The translations under genes and the position numbers were made by a program. A stretch of 64,000 bases of DNA from assembly GCA_023391005.1 (NCBI GenBank), contig JAEWBS010000143.1, positions 1 through 64,000 on the forward strand, given 5' to 3'. The notes beneath the pieces are model-generated. The model searched no databases. It was not told the origin of the DNA and was given only the letters and a program-made list of their open reading frames with translations. Positions 34,262 to 43,083 of this stretch are shown one piece after another; position 1 is the first letter of the stretch; every line of letters starts with the position of its first letter. The DNA comes from Bacillota bacterium. Its GTDB lineage: Bacteria; Bacillota; Clostridia; Oscillospirales; Ruminococcaceae.

Positions 34262-35794
34262 TTACTGTTTTGCAATTGCTCTGGATTTTTTATTGACGTA
34301 TGCCATCAACACCGGAGAGAAAAGAGATGCGACAATCAGCAACGCCAGTACGATACTGATTGGGCGGCTGAGGAAGTAGCTTAGCATACCGCCTTTAGCG
34401 TTAGCTAAAATAACCGCGCGCCGCCAGTTGTTCTCACAGATACCCGAAAGCACCATACCTAAAATCATCGGGGGCGCGGCAAATCCGCAGCGCTTGAGGA
34501 TGAAGCCGAACAGGCCGAAAAATACCATGACGCCTACATCAAACAGGTTATTGCGGATGGCATAGGTGCCGATAACACACAGAGCGATAATAACCGGGCC
34601 CAAATAGCCCATGGGCACCGCGCTGACATGGGCGATGTGACGAGCCGCGAACAGGCCGATAACACCCATAAGGATATTCGCAAGGAGAAAGCCGATCATA
34701 ATGGCGTAGGTGGTATGGGCATGCTTGGTGAACATTGCGGCGCCCGGGGTCAGGCCGTGGATCATCATGCCGCCGAGCAGGATGGCCGCCACCGAACTGC
34801 CGGGTAAGCCGAGGGTGATCAGAGGAATCAGCGCGCCGCCGGTGGCAGCATTGTTTCCGGTCTCGCAGGAAGCGACGCCATCCATCGCACCGTGACCGTA
34901 CTTTTCAGGGTTCTTTGAAAACTTCTTGCCTAAGCTGTAGCAAATCCAAGAGGAGACGCCTGCGCCTGCGGCAGGGACAATGCCGACAATGGTACCCACG
35001 ATTGAGCAGCGCGCCATAGTGGGAAAGAGGGTTTTCATTTCATCCCACGGCGGCAGCGCACGGCTCTTTTTCAAGCTCTCCTCATCCTCAATAACCGAAC
35101 CGGTCTTGCCGTGGTACACATCCCACGCCAGCGACATAACCTGAGAGACCGAGAAAAGCCCAATCAGCGCGGGAACAAAGTTGATGCCGTCCTCGAGCTG
35201 GATCACACCCAGCGTCATGCGCGGGAAGCCGGTAATCGCGTCAAGCCCCACGCAGCCGAGCACCAGACCGAAGATGCCAGAGAATAGCCCTTTGAGAACC
35301 GAATCACCCGCGAGACTGGCGATGACAGTCAGGCCAAAGACCGCCAGCAGGAAGTATTCAAGCACCGAGAATTTCAGCGAGAAAGCGCCGAGGGCGGGCG
35401 CAATAAACAGCATAGCCAACGCGCTAAAAGTGCCCCCCACAGCTGAACCAAAAGTCGCTACGCCCATGGCCTCCATGCCGCGTCCCTGCTTCGTCAGCTG
35501 AAAGCCGTCGATAGCGGTAGCGGCCGAGGCAGGAGTACCGGGGGTGTGGCATAAAATAGCCGTGATTGAGCCACCGTAAATCGCGGAGGTGTACATGGCT
35601 GTCAGCATGGTCAACGCAGCCACGGGACTCATTCCGTAGGTGATGGGAATCAGCAGCGAAACGCCCATGGCCGCTGAGAAGCCGGGCAATGCACCGATAA
35701 TCATGCCGCCCACCGTGCCGGCGAACAGCGCGATGATGGCATCCATGCTCACAAGCGTCTGAAATCCGGCAACAATATTATCCAAATCTACCAT
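34262..35794 (-). CDS. tctA: Tripartite tricarboxylate transporter large permease (TctA)
   Basis: The 510-residue protein has about 11-12 membrane helices and TctA signatures: GTVGGMIIGALPGFSAAMGVSLLIP (about 26-50), YGGSITAILCHTPGTPASAATAIDG split over two segments, and GLPGSSVAAILLGGMMIHGLTPG. It forms the transport channel with TctB and receives substrate from TctC. The ATG follows AGAAGGAG. TTT systems import di- and tricarboxylates and related acids. Confidence 0.95.
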   Translation of the reverse strand: MVDLDNIVAGFQTLVSMDAIIALFAGTVGGMIIGALPGFSAAMGVSLLIPITYGMSPVAALTMLTAMYTSAIYGGSITAILCHTPGTPASAATAIDGFQLTKQGRGMEAMGVATFGSAVGGTFSALAMLFIAPALGAFSLKFSVLEYFLLAVFGLTVIASLAGDSVLKGLFSGIFGLVLGCVGLDAITGFPRMTLGVIQLEDGINFVPALIGLFSVSQVMSLAWDVYHGKTGSVIEDEESLKKSRALPPWDEMKTLFPTMARCSIVGTIVGIVPAAGAGVSSWICYSLGKKFSKNPEKYGHGAMDGVASCETGNNAATGGALIPLITLGLPGSSVAAILLGGMMIHGLTPGAAMFTKHAHTTYAIMIGFLLANILMGVIGLFAARHIAHVSAVPMGYLGPVIIALCVIGTYAIRNNLFDVGVMVFFGLFGFILKRCGFAAPPMILGMVLSGICENNWRRAVILANAKGGMLSYFLSRPISIVLALLIVASLFSPVLMAYVNKKSRAIAKQ

Positions 35795-35818
35795 ATTTTA
35801 TGTTCTCCTTCTCATGCG

Positions 35819-36283
35819 TCACAGCAGCCGTTCCAGCATGCCAAAGCCAGCCACCGGCACGCCCAGCATACGGACAAACGCGAAATAAATAAGCAGCAGA
35901 TAAATGGTATCGATAGCGATGATGACAGGCCACGAGCTGCGCTTCATAAAGCGCATAAGCACGACGATTATAATTCCGGTTGCTACAAAATAACCGGCCG
36001 CGATGAACAAAACGAAATACAGTGCCACAAAGCCCCAGGTAATCATGGGTATTTTCAACGCGTCAACCGTCAGGGCTTTCTTGCCCTGTTCCTCAACAGG
36101 CAGCTTGCTCTTGCGCAGGCCTTGATAGATGATCAAAACGGCCAGTATCGCCAACATGCTGTCCAGCAGACGGGGCATCATCCCCGCGTCGGGAGGCAGA
36201 CTCATGTTCAGCGCGAAGATCAGCAGGCACAGCGCCAAGCAAACAAAACCGATATAGACATCCTGATGGAGTTGTTTCTTCAC
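35819..36283 (-). CDS. tctB: Tripartite tricarboxylate transporter small permease (TctB)
   Basis: The 154-residue protein starts at GTG after AAAAGGAG. It has four membrane helices and the small-permease layout, with a first helix VYIGFVCLALCLLIFALNM-like and a polar loop around residues 55-70. It partners TctA. A strong hairpin lies between tctC and this gene. Confidence 0.88.
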   Translation of the reverse strand: MKKQLHQDVYIGFVCLALCLLIFALNMSLPPDAGMMPRLLDSMLAILAVLIIYQGLRKSKLPVEEQGKKALTVDALKIPMITWGFVALYFVLFIAAGYFVATGIIIVVLMRFMKRSSWPVIIAIDTIYLLLIYFAFVRMLGVPVAGFGMLERLL

Positions 36284-36300
36284 AAATACGCTCCTTTTCT

Positions 36301-36333
36301 TTTTGGAACGTCAGAATATCCGACGTTCCAAAA
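36301..36333 (-). promoter_or_regulatory. Perfect hairpin between tctC and tctB
   Basis: TTTTGGAACGTC (36301-36312) and GACGTTCCAAAA (36322-36333) form a 12-bp stem with a 9-nt loop. On the minus strand it is followed by an A-rich run, not T, so it looks like a message-stabilising or partial-read-through element setting tctC above tctB/A. Confidence 0.7.
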
Positions 36334-36354
36334 CAGGTTTTAAATTTTAGCGGT

Positions 36355-37371
36355 TTATTTCTGTACACCCCAGAGCGTCAAACGGGTATCCAGTTGATCC
36401 ATCAACAGGTTGTAGTATTCATCGCCGGTGTAAAGCTCGAGCTGTGCGCCCATGGCCGACATATTTTTCTGGTAGTCGGTATCGTCAAAGGCTTTGATCA
36501 GCGCGTTGGTCATCTTTTCTACAATAGCGGGATCAACCCCCTTCATGTACGCATAGCCGCGCGCTGAAAAGGATATATAGTCGTCCAGCCCGATCTCGGT
36601 GGCGGTGGGCACGTCGGGCAAGTATTTAGAACGCTCGGGTGCAAAAACGACGATGGGGTGGTAGCCGTTCTCCTCAGAGTCCATTACATCACCTATGTTG
36701 GCCGAGAGAATATCCGTCTCACCAGCTAGAAACATCGTGGTGGCGTCACTGGCGCCGTCGACCGGCACAACAGTGAGTTTGCTGCCATGCTTTTGCTCAA
36801 GAAACTTGGCCACGGTAGCGTCTCCACTCGTGATGTTTGAAGTAGCCGAAGCGAGGATCAGCGGGTTATTCTTAGAATACTCGACCAAAGAGGCATAATC
36901 GGTGAAGCGGGTCTCATTGTTGCGGATGGCCAATACCTGATAATCCATGACATGGTTAGCCAGCAGCTCAAAGTCGTCGATGGTGGCCTCACGGGGGTTA
37001 GTTGCGTCATAGTGGCCGTATAGCGCGGACAGGTTCACGAGTGCGAAGGTATAGCCATCCTTCGCGGTATTCTGCAACAGTTGGTTCCATGCGAGCCAAC
37101 TGCCGCTGCCGGGAACATTTTCGACAATAACGGGCACACCCAGTTCCTTCTTCAGAGCCTCGGCCACATAGCGAGCGCCCAGATCGGACGAACCGCCAGC
37201 GGAGTATCCGCAGAGCAACGTGATGGCCTTATTGGGCCATTCGCCCCCCTTAGCGGGGATGGTGCCTGAGGTATCGCTGTTTGAAGCAGACTGAGTACCA
37301 CCTTGGCCGCCGCAGCCCACAAGGGAAAGTGCTATTGCCAGAACCAACAGGATTGCAAATACTTTTTTCAT
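36355..37371 (-). CDS. tctC: Tripartite tricarboxylate transporter solute-binding lipoprotein (TctC/BUG)
   Basis: The 338-residue protein begins with a lipoprotein signal (MKKVFAILLVLAIALSLVGCGG; lipobox Cys near residue 20). The BUG fold shows WPNKAITLLCGYSAGGSSDLGARYVAEAL split over the first strand-loop-helix, then VIVENVPGSGSWLAWNQLL and YLPDVPTATEIGLDDYISFSARG. The family binds carboxylates through two loops and a water network. It is promoter-proximal, with AGGAGG before the ATG, just downstream of a palindromic operator region. Confidence 0.94.
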   Translation of the reverse strand: MKKVFAILLVLAIALSLVGCGGQGGTQSASNSDTSGTIPAKGGEWPNKAITLLCGYSAGGSSDLGARYVAEALKKELGVPVIVENVPGSGSWLAWNQLLQNTAKDGYTFALVNLSALYGHYDATNPREATIDDFELLANHVMDYQVLAIRNNETRFTDYASLVEYSKNNPLILASATSNITSGDATVAKFLEQKHGSKLTVVPVDGASDATTMFLAGETDILSANIGDVMDSEENGYHPIVVFAPERSKYLPDVPTATEIGLDDYISFSARGYAYMKGVDPAIVEKMTNALIKAFDDTDYQKNMSAMGAQLELYTGDEYYNLLMDQLDTRLTLWGVQK

Positions 37372-37442
37372 GTTTCTTCCTCCTACTTTGTAGCGTATCT
37401 ATTCTATAAGCGCCGCATGCGCTCATATTTGAATGAATGATG

Positions 37443-37477
37443 TTTAGTTAACCGTTTTTGTTAACCGGTTAACTAAA
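37443..37477. promoter_or_regulatory. Palindromic LacI-type operators upstream of tctC
   Basis: GTTAACCGGTTAAC (37460-37473) is a perfect 14-bp palindrome. It overlaps a wider inverted repeat TTTAGTTAACCG (37443-37454) / CGGTTAACTAAA (37466-37477). The site lies 70-105 bp before the tctC start and directly downstream of the lacI-type gene, whose own promoter carries related ACCGGT motifs. Confidence 0.7.
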
Positions 37478-37488
37478 TGACCAAAAGA

Positions 37489-37510
37489 GAAGGATGGTAG
37501 CCCATCCTTC
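37489..37510 (-). terminator. Terminator of the LacI-family regulator gene
   Basis: GAAGGATGG pairs with CCATCCTTC (9 bp, 4-nt loop); TCTTTTGG follows on the minus strand. It lies 28 bp past the regulator stop codon and just before the tct operator. Confidence 0.6.
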
Positions 37511-37537
37511 GTTTTGAGATACATGGTGTAAAGGCGG

Positions 37538-38554
37538 CTATAGCGCCTTTAGATTGGTGGAATTGCGAAAGAACAGACTCCCCTCCAGCGCGGTGCTACC
37601 TTGAGTCGGTCGATGTTCCCGCAGACTTTCCATCATTTTTTCCGCCGCTATAATCCCCATGCGATCCATTGGCTGACGAATGGCCGAGATACCCGGATAG
37701 ACCAGCTCCGACCAGCCGACGGCGTCGTAGCCGCAAACCCCCAGATCGTGAGGAATTTTGACACTCCGGCATTCCAGCTCCTTGAGAACCAAAAAGAGCG
37801 TATGGGTATTAACCGCCATAACGGCCTTGCGCTGTCCCGGATACTGGTTCAAAAAGGTATCCAGCGCTTCTCCGACGCGGGGATTTTCTCGTCCTACCAA
37901 CACAACCGATTCCGCGTCGGTCATGCCGAACAACTCTTGCGCGGTTTGGGCAAAAACGTCGCCCATCCACTTTTTATGAAAATTGCGGACATCCAATAAA
38001 AAGCGACATTTCTCGAAGCCTTGCTCCTTAAGATGGTGCAGCATATTTTGAATGAGCTCGTCGTGTTTGACAAAAACGCAGCCATATGGCCAGTCGGCCA
38101 GCTTGCGCGTGCAGAGCACAACAGGAATTCCGCGCGCACAAATTTCCTCATACCGAAGAATCGAATTTTCGCAAGGAATGATGATAAGCCCCTCCACCTG
38201 CTGGTTGAGACAGATCTGAATCGCAGTCTGCTCGGCCTGCAAATCGTCGTTGCTGCAACAAACGATGGTTCCATAGCCGTTTTTAGAGCAGATATCGTTG
38301 ATTCCGGTGACCGTCTGCGCACCAACCTGATAACGCAGCGTATTGACGACAACGCCAATCATCCCGCTTTTTTTTGATTTTAAGGTGCGGGCGACGCTGT
38401 TAGGGACATAATTGTATTGCTTAATAATTTGCTCAATTTCCGAACGGGTTTCCGCAGACATATAACCATAGTTCCCGTTTAGGTAGCGGGAAACCGTGGT
38501 CTTGGAGACCTTCGCAGCTTTAGCGATGTCCGAAATTGTAACCCGTTCTGCCAT
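37538..38554 (-). CDS. LacI-family transcriptional regulator
   Basis: The 338-residue protein has the N-terminal LacI HTH and hinge (VTISDIAKAAKVSKTTVSRYLNG at 5-27; YVPNSVARTLKSKKSG near 50-65) and a periplasmic-binding-like effector domain (MIGVVVNTLRYQVGAQTV; DLGVCGYDAVGWSELVYPGISAI). It sits upstream of tctCBA in the same orientation, separated by a terminator, and palindromic ACCGGT-type sites occur at both promoters. The effector is probably the TTT substrate or a sugar acid. Confidence 0.93.
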   Translation of the reverse strand: MAERVTISDIAKAAKVSKTTVSRYLNGNYGYMSAETRSEIEQIIKQYNYVPNSVARTLKSKKSGMIGVVVNTLRYQVGAQTVTGINDICSKNGYGTIVCCSNDDLQAEQTAIQICLNQQVEGLIIIPCENSILRYEEICARGIPVVLCTRKLADWPYGCVFVKHDELIQNMLHHLKEQGFEKCRFLLDVRNFHKKWMGDVFAQTAQELFGMTDAESVVLVGRENPRVGEALDTFLNQYPGQRKAVMAVNTHTLFLVLKELECRSVKIPHDLGVCGYDAVGWSELVYPGISAIRQPMDRMGIIAAEKMMESLREHRPTQGSTALEGSLFFRNSTNLKAL

Positions 38555-38591
38555 GTTGATACTCCTTATAGTGAAGAAATTTGCTATGTAT

Positions 38592-38610
38592 ACCGGTTTT
38601 GTTCACCGGT
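38592..38610. promoter_or_regulatory. Candidate autoregulatory operator of the LacI-family gene
   Basis: Two ACCGGT motifs (38592-38597 and 38605-38610) lie just downstream of a plausible minus-strand promoter (TTGACT 38650-38645; TAATTT 38627-38622 or TATAAT 38622-38617). GTTCACCGGTTTC resembles the GTTAACCGGTTAAC palindrome before tctC. Confidence 0.5.
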
Positions 38611-38721
38611 TTCTATATTATAAATTAGCAAACCTAGACCTTAAAGTCAATAAGGTTTTAGCACAAAATAGTAACTAATTTTTTAGTAAAATGGATAGTA
38701 TAGGCCGGACGGACAGATAAC

Positions 38722-39137
38722 GTACAATAAATTTCGCAAATTAAAAGCGCCAAAAAAAGGACATGGCTTAGAGTCTCTGGTAGAATGAAGTTGCGATACA
38801 CCATTCGAAAGGAGACTAAAACCATGTCCAAGAAGATTGTACAGCTTAATGAAGAAGTAATCAAGGGTGAATTAAAAGAGCTTGTCCGCAGCAGTGTAGA
38901 GGAAACGCTCAACGGACTGCTGGAGCAGGAAGCCCAGCAGCTAACCAACGCCGCTCGGTATGAGCGCAGCAAGGAACGTCAGGGTTATCGGAGCGACCAT
39001 TACAGCGGAACCTTGTCACGACCTCCGGAGACGTTAGCCTAAAAGTGCCAAAAGCTCAAAGGCGTATCCTTTGAAACGGCGATCATCGAGCGGTATCGCC
39101 GCCGGGAGAGCAGTGTGGAGGAAGCGCTTATAGACTG
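38722..39137 (+). mobile_element. Decayed, 3'-truncated IS256-type element
   Basis: The leader and first part of a transposase gene resemble the intact element next to it (matching GGTAGAATGAAGT-type leader and MSKKIVQLNEEV start at 38824). The frame runs to 39042, where a frameshift gives a stop, and a second shift follows. Homology resumes as FETAIIERYRRRESSVEEAL and ends abruptly at about 39137, where the intact element begins. Confidence 0.8.
38824..39136 (+). pseudogene. IS256-family transposase, frameshifted and truncated
   Basis: Compared with the intact neighbour, the sequence keeps about the first 105 residues, with two frameshifts after YRSDHYSGTL and around KVPK. All catalytic residues beyond are missing. 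It cannot give a functional transposase. Confidence 0.8.
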
Positions 39138-40481
39138 GTAGTGTCAAGGATTATGCGCAAAAAGGTTTGCAGTCTCTGAGGGAATAGAGTTACCCGGCCA
39201 TGGAGGCATCATCGAGAACAACCTCCAAGTGCTTCATATTCATGTATTTCTTATTGCCCCACTAGGTGCCTGCGACATGTCGCAGGCGGGCACAGACCAG
39301 CATCAAAGCCGAATTTCCGTCGGGAAAGCAGCCAACCACGCGGGTGCGCCTGCGAATTTCTCTGTTGAGCTGTTCTATGACGTTATTGGTACGGATTCTT
39401 GTCCAGTGTTCCGAGGGAAAGTCAGCATAGGTCAGCGTTTCCTCAACGCCATCCTCCACTTTTTTAGCCGCCTCTTTGAGCTTCATTTCTTTGAGAACTG
39501 CAACGACGTCCTTGGCCTTCGCCCTAGCGGCAGTTTTGCTCTCTTGAGCATGAATGGCCTTGAGCATTTTAGCTACTAGTTTCCCCTTAGAGCGTGGCAC
39601 GACAGAAAACACATTTCGATAGAAATGCACGGTACAACGTTGGTATTTGGCTTCCGGAAATATTTCGCTAACGGCCTCTAGCATTCCCAAGCACTTATCA
39701 CCAACGATGAGTTTCACTCCGTTTAAACCCCGGCTTTTTAGCCACTGAAAGAAGCTGGTCCAGCTGGCCTTGTCCTCTTTCATCCCTTCAAAAGCACCTA
39801 AAATTTCACGGTAACCATCCTCGTTAACTGCAATTGCTACCAGAATGGCCACATTTTCAAATTCACCGCCCCAGTTGCGACGCAGGTAGATACCGTCTAC
39901 ATAGACATATGGATAACGCCCGCCCTGTAACGGACGGTTGCGCCAGTCTTCGATATGTATATAGGCTTTTTTGTTTAGTTCACTAATGGTGGAAGGCGAT
40001 ACCTTACTACCCCAAAGAGCCTCTGTGATATCCTCCACACGGCGTACTGAAACACCTGCCAGATACATCTCAATAAGCGCTTCTTCCACGCTGCTTTCCC
40101 TGCGGCGATACCGCTCAATGATGTCTGTTTCAAACGAGATTCCCTTGAGACGCGGCACGTTAAGCGTAACGTCGCCGGATATGGTGGTAAGGTTTCGGCT
40201 GTAATGACCGCTGCGATAACCTTTCCGTTCCTCGCTACGCTCGTAACGAGCTGCCTGGGTCAGTTTCGCCGCTTCGGCCTCCAGCAGGCCATTCAGTGTT
40301 TCTTCAACGCTCCCGCGTACCAATTCCTTGATTTGCCCCTTGATTACTTCCTCATTTAACTGTACAATTTTTTCGGACATGGTTTGCTGTCTCCTTTCAG
40401 AATGGTGTGTCGCTACTTCATTCTAACAAAGACTGCAAACCTTGTCTTTTTTGCTTTTTTAATTTGTGCAACTTATTCTAC
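39138..40481 (-). mobile_element. Intact IS256-family insertion sequence
   Basis: The element is about 1.34 kb. Both ends begin GTAG and contain a TGC(G/A)CAAA stretch, and a 14-bp inverted repeat AAGGTTTGCAGTCT lies inside each end (39162-39175 and 40430-40443). End coordinates are approximate because those repeats are not equidistant from the proposed tips. It abuts the decayed element on its left. Confidence 0.75.
39262..40380 (-). CDS. IS256-family transposase
   Basis: The 372-residue transposase matches the mutator-type IS256 family: RKGYRSGHYSRNLTTISGDVTLNVPR split near residues 50-75, YVYVDGIYLRRNWGG with the first catalytic Asp, KLIVGDKCLGMLEAV with the second, and a C-terminal Glu region (NVIEQLNREIRRRTRVVGCFPDGNS). 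It appears full length. AGGAGA precedes the ATG. Confidence 0.93.
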   Translation of the reverse strand: MSEKIVQLNEEVIKGQIKELVRGSVEETLNGLLEAEAAKLTQAARYERSEERKGYRSGHYSRNLTTISGDVTLNVPRLKGISFETDIIERYRRRESSVEEALIEMYLAGVSVRRVEDITEALWGSKVSPSTISELNKKAYIHIEDWRNRPLQGGRYPYVYVDGIYLRRNWGGEFENVAILVAIAVNEDGYREILGAFEGMKEDKASWTSFFQWLKSRGLNGVKLIVGDKCLGMLEAVSEIFPEAKYQRCTVHFYRNVFSVVPRSKGKLVAKMLKAIHAQESKTAARAKAKDVVAVLKEMKLKEAAKKVEDGVEETLTYADFPSEHWTRIRTNNVIEQLNREIRRRTRVVGCFPDGNSALMLVCARLRHVAGT

Positions 40482-40546
40482 CTTATCCTGCTTGCCTATT
40501 CTTTTAAATAAAGCTCGCTGACTCCGGTATAGTCAGGTACTAGGGC

Positions 40547-40642
40547 AAAGAAAAACGCCTAAATCCGAAGATTTAAGCGTTTTTATTAGCGGAGAGAGAG
40601 ATTCGAACCCTCGGTCGGGTATTACCGACACATGATTTCCAG
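40547..40642. repeat. Left direct repeat (att-like): terminator plus 3' half of tRNA-Ser
   Basis: The first 38 bp are identical to 53111-53148. The following 54 bp copy the 3' half of tRNA-Ser(GGA), from the acceptor end through the T arm and variable arm to the anticodon loop, with small indels and one transition; similarity stops just past the anticodon. This is the pattern left by an element integrated at a tRNA 3' end. It is not a functional tRNA. Confidence 0.85.
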
Positions 40643-40796
40643 AAGCGCGAGGACGGTTTTAATTGTGTTTGGGTGTTTCGGAATAATTGCCGGTGGTGAG
40701 GAGTATTAAGGGACTTTTTCGTCGGCGTTTTCAATTGCTGCTTGTCGTATTGTGTTGGGCGTCGGTGTTTCGGCGACGAAAGGCTAATTATCACGC

Positions 40797-41981
40797 CTAG
40801 TCGCGGAAATATAAATCTCTGGTGTAGACTTTGTCTAAGACATCTTCAATATCTGGGTGATAGCGGTTTGCGATAATAACGTCGCTTATTGCTTTAAATT
40901 CTTCTAAGTCACGGATGACGCGGCTGTTAAAGAAACAGTCCTCCTGCATTGTCGGCTCATAGATAACCACTTCTATCCCCTTTGCTTTAACGCGCTTCAT
41001 AACGCCTTGAATAGAGGATTGGCGGAAGTTATCAGAATTCGCTTTCATGGTCAGGCGGTAAACGCCGACAATTTTCGGATTGCGCGCAATGATCTGCTCC
41101 GAGACAAAATCCTTGCGTGTTCTATTGGCGTCCACAATCGCGCTGATCAGGTTCTGCGGGACATCCTCATAATTGGCACGCAGCTGCTTTGTGTCCTTGG
41201 GCAGACAGTAGCCGCCATAGCCGAAGGACGGATTATTATAGAGGTCGCCGATGCGCGGGTCAAGGCAGACGCCCTCGATGATGGCCTTGGTGTTCAAGCC
41301 CTTGGTCTCGGCGTAGGTATCGAGCTCGTTAAAATAAGCGACGCGCAGCGCTAAATATGTATTGGCAAACAGCTTGACCGCTTCGGCCTCGGTCGGGTTG
41401 ACAAACAGCGTGGGGATGTCTTTTTTTAAAGCGCCCTGCTTTAGCAGATCGGCGAAGGTCTGTGCTGCTTTTTGCAGACGCGCATTGCCGATGGGCGTAC
41501 CAACAATAATGCGACTGGGATAGAGATTGTCGTAAAGAGCATGTCCTTCGCGCAGGAATTCCGGACTGAACAGTATGTTATCGCAGCAATATTTTTCACG
41601 CACATACTCGGTAAAGCCGACCGGCACCGTCGATTTGATGATCATAACGGCGTCGGGATTGACCTTAATCACCTGCTGGATGACGCTTTCGACCGCCGTT
41701 GTATCGAAGTAGTTTTTGATAGGATCATAGTTTGTCGGCGCTGCGATGATGACATACTGCGCGGCGCTGTAGGCGGCATCGCCGTCGGTCGTCGCTGTTA
41801 AGCCTAAGTCTTTTGTTTGCAGATAGGTTTCTATCTCTTCATCTGCAATCGGGGACTTTTTTTCGTTGATCAGGGCGACCTTGGCTGGAATGATATCGAC
41901 CGCCTTAACGTTGTTGTGCTGTGCCAATAGGACAGCCATCGAAAGGCCGACGTAGCCGGTGCCTGCGACTGCGATGTTCAT
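40797..41981 (-). CDS. ugd: UDP-glucose 6-dehydrogenase
   Basis: I chose ATG 41981, after AAGGAGG, which gives 394 residues beginning [19 protein letters not shown]; the frame extends upstream to 42032 without support. Features are the Rossmann loop [27 protein letters not shown] and the catalytic Cys in [12 protein letters not shown]. It oxidises UDP-glucose to UDP-glucuronate. It is the last gene of the exopolysaccharide operon, next to a UDP-glucuronate 4-epimerase-like gene. Confidence 0.93.
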   Translation of the reverse strand: MNIAVAGTGYVGLSMAVLLAQHNNVKAVDIIPAKVALINEKKSPIADEEIETYLQTKDLGLTATTDGDAAYSAAQYVIIAAPTNYDPIKNYFDTTAVESVIQQVIKVNPDAVMIIKSTVPVGFTEYVREKYCCDNILFSPEFLREGHALYDNLYPSRIIVGTPIGNARLQKAAQTFADLLKQGALKKDIPTLFVNPTEAEAVKLFANTYLALRVAYFNELDTYAETKGLNTKAIIEGVCLDPRIGDLYNNPSFGYGGYCLPKDTKQLRANYEDVPQNLISAIVDANRTRKDFVSEQIIARNPKIVGVYRLTMKANSDNFRQSSIQGVMKRVKAKGIEVVIYEPTMQEDCFFNSRVIRDLEEFKAISDVIIANRYHPDIEDVLDKVYTRDLYFRD

Positions 41982-41997
41982 GTGCTCGTGCTCCTCC

Positions 41998-43071
41998 TTA
42001 TTCCATGTAATAGGCCTTGTACCATTCGGCAAACTTCCTGAGGCCCTCGCGCAGAGGCGTACTGGGCTTAAAGCCGAAATCGCGTTCTAGAGCGGAGGTG
42101 TCGGCGTAGGTGATCGGCACATCCCCCGGCTGCATCGGAACCAGCTTTTTATGTGCTTCAAAGTCATAGCCTTCGGGCAAAACACCCGCGCGGACTAATT
42201 CTTGCTGTAGGATATCCACGAAATCCAACAGGTTTTCGGGATGGCTGTTGCCGATGTTATAAAGGCGATAGGGCGGCAGCGGCAAGCCATCCTCGCCGAC
42301 GGTCTGCGCGGGCGGCGACTGCATGACCCGCACAATGCCCTCGACAATGTCGTCTATGTAGGTGAAATCGCGCTGGCAGTTGCCGTAATTGAAGATTTCA
42401 ATTGTCTCACCGGCGCGCAGCTTTTCGGTAAAGCTAAAATAGGCCATGTCGGGCCGTCCCGCAGGGCCGTAAACGGTGAAGAAGCGCAGGCCGGTTGTCG
42501 GAATGTTATAGAGCTTGGAATAGGCGTGCGCCAGAAGCTCGTTGGATTTCTTGGTGGCTGCGTACAGGCTGACGGGGTTGTCCACCTTGTCTTCGGTGGA
42601 ATAGGGCACCTTGGCGTTGGCGCCGTAAACCGATGAGCTGGAGGCGTAGATGAGATGCTCCACCGGATGATGGCGGCAGGCTTCAAGGATGTTGTAAAAG
42701 CCGATGATGTTGGATTCTATGTAGGCGTCGGGGTTGGTGATGGAGTAGCGGACGCCGGCTTGAGCGGCGAGGTTCACCACGATAGAGGGTTTGTATTCGG
42801 TGAAAATGTGGTCAATCAGGGTTTTGTCGGCGAGATCGCCTTTAATAAATTCCCATCGGCAACCGACTGCCCGAGACGCCAAAACATCAAGCTGCTGTAA
42901 ACGGAAGTTTTTAAGGGAGATATCATAATAGCTATTTAAATTATCTATGCCGACAATTTGAGCATTTGGAACAACGGTCATTATTTGCTGAACAAGGTTT
43001 GAGCCGATAAAACCTGCCGCACCTGTGACTAATATGACCTTATTCATAAAGGTTGCATTGCTTGTCCACAT
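41998..43071 (-). CDS. NAD-dependent epimerase, probable UDP-glucuronate 4-epimerase
   Basis: The 357-residue extended SDR has [11 protein letters not shown] (about 18-28), the catalytic Ser region ASSSSVYG and YAATKKSNE (Tyr/Lys). The insert [18 protein letters not shown] and [17 protein letters not shown] are typical of UDP-glucuronate 4-epimerases. Start ATG 43071 follows AAGGGAG. With ugd it would supply UDP-galacturonate for the polymer. Confidence 0.88.
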   Translation of the reverse strand: MWTSNATFMNKVILVTGAAGFIGSNLVQQIMTVVPNAQIVGIDNLNSYYDISLKNFRLQQLDVLASRAVGCRWEFIKGDLADKTLIDHIFTEYKPSIVVNLAAQAGVRYSITNPDAYIESNIIGFYNILEACRHHPVEHLIYASSSSVYGANAKVPYSTEDKVDNPVSLYAATKKSNELLAHAYSKLYNIPTTGLRFFTVYGPAGRPDMAYFSFTEKLRAGETIEIFNYGNCQRDFTYIDDIVEGIVRVMQSPPAQTVGEDGLPLPPYRLYNIGNSHPENLLDFVDILQQELVRAGVLPEGYDFEAHKKLVPMQPGDVPITYADTSALERDFGFKPSTPLREGLRKFAEWYKAYYME

Positions 43072-43083
43072 AATTGATCTCCC

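Noticed and set aside
40589..40642. Possible second tRNA-Ser gene
   Set aside because: Only the 3' half is present, with indels, and the 5' half including the acceptor partner strand is missing.
40573..40794. Open frame of 73 codons (minus) overlapping the left repeat
   Set aside because: It reads through the tRNA-derived repeat and has no ribosome site or family features.
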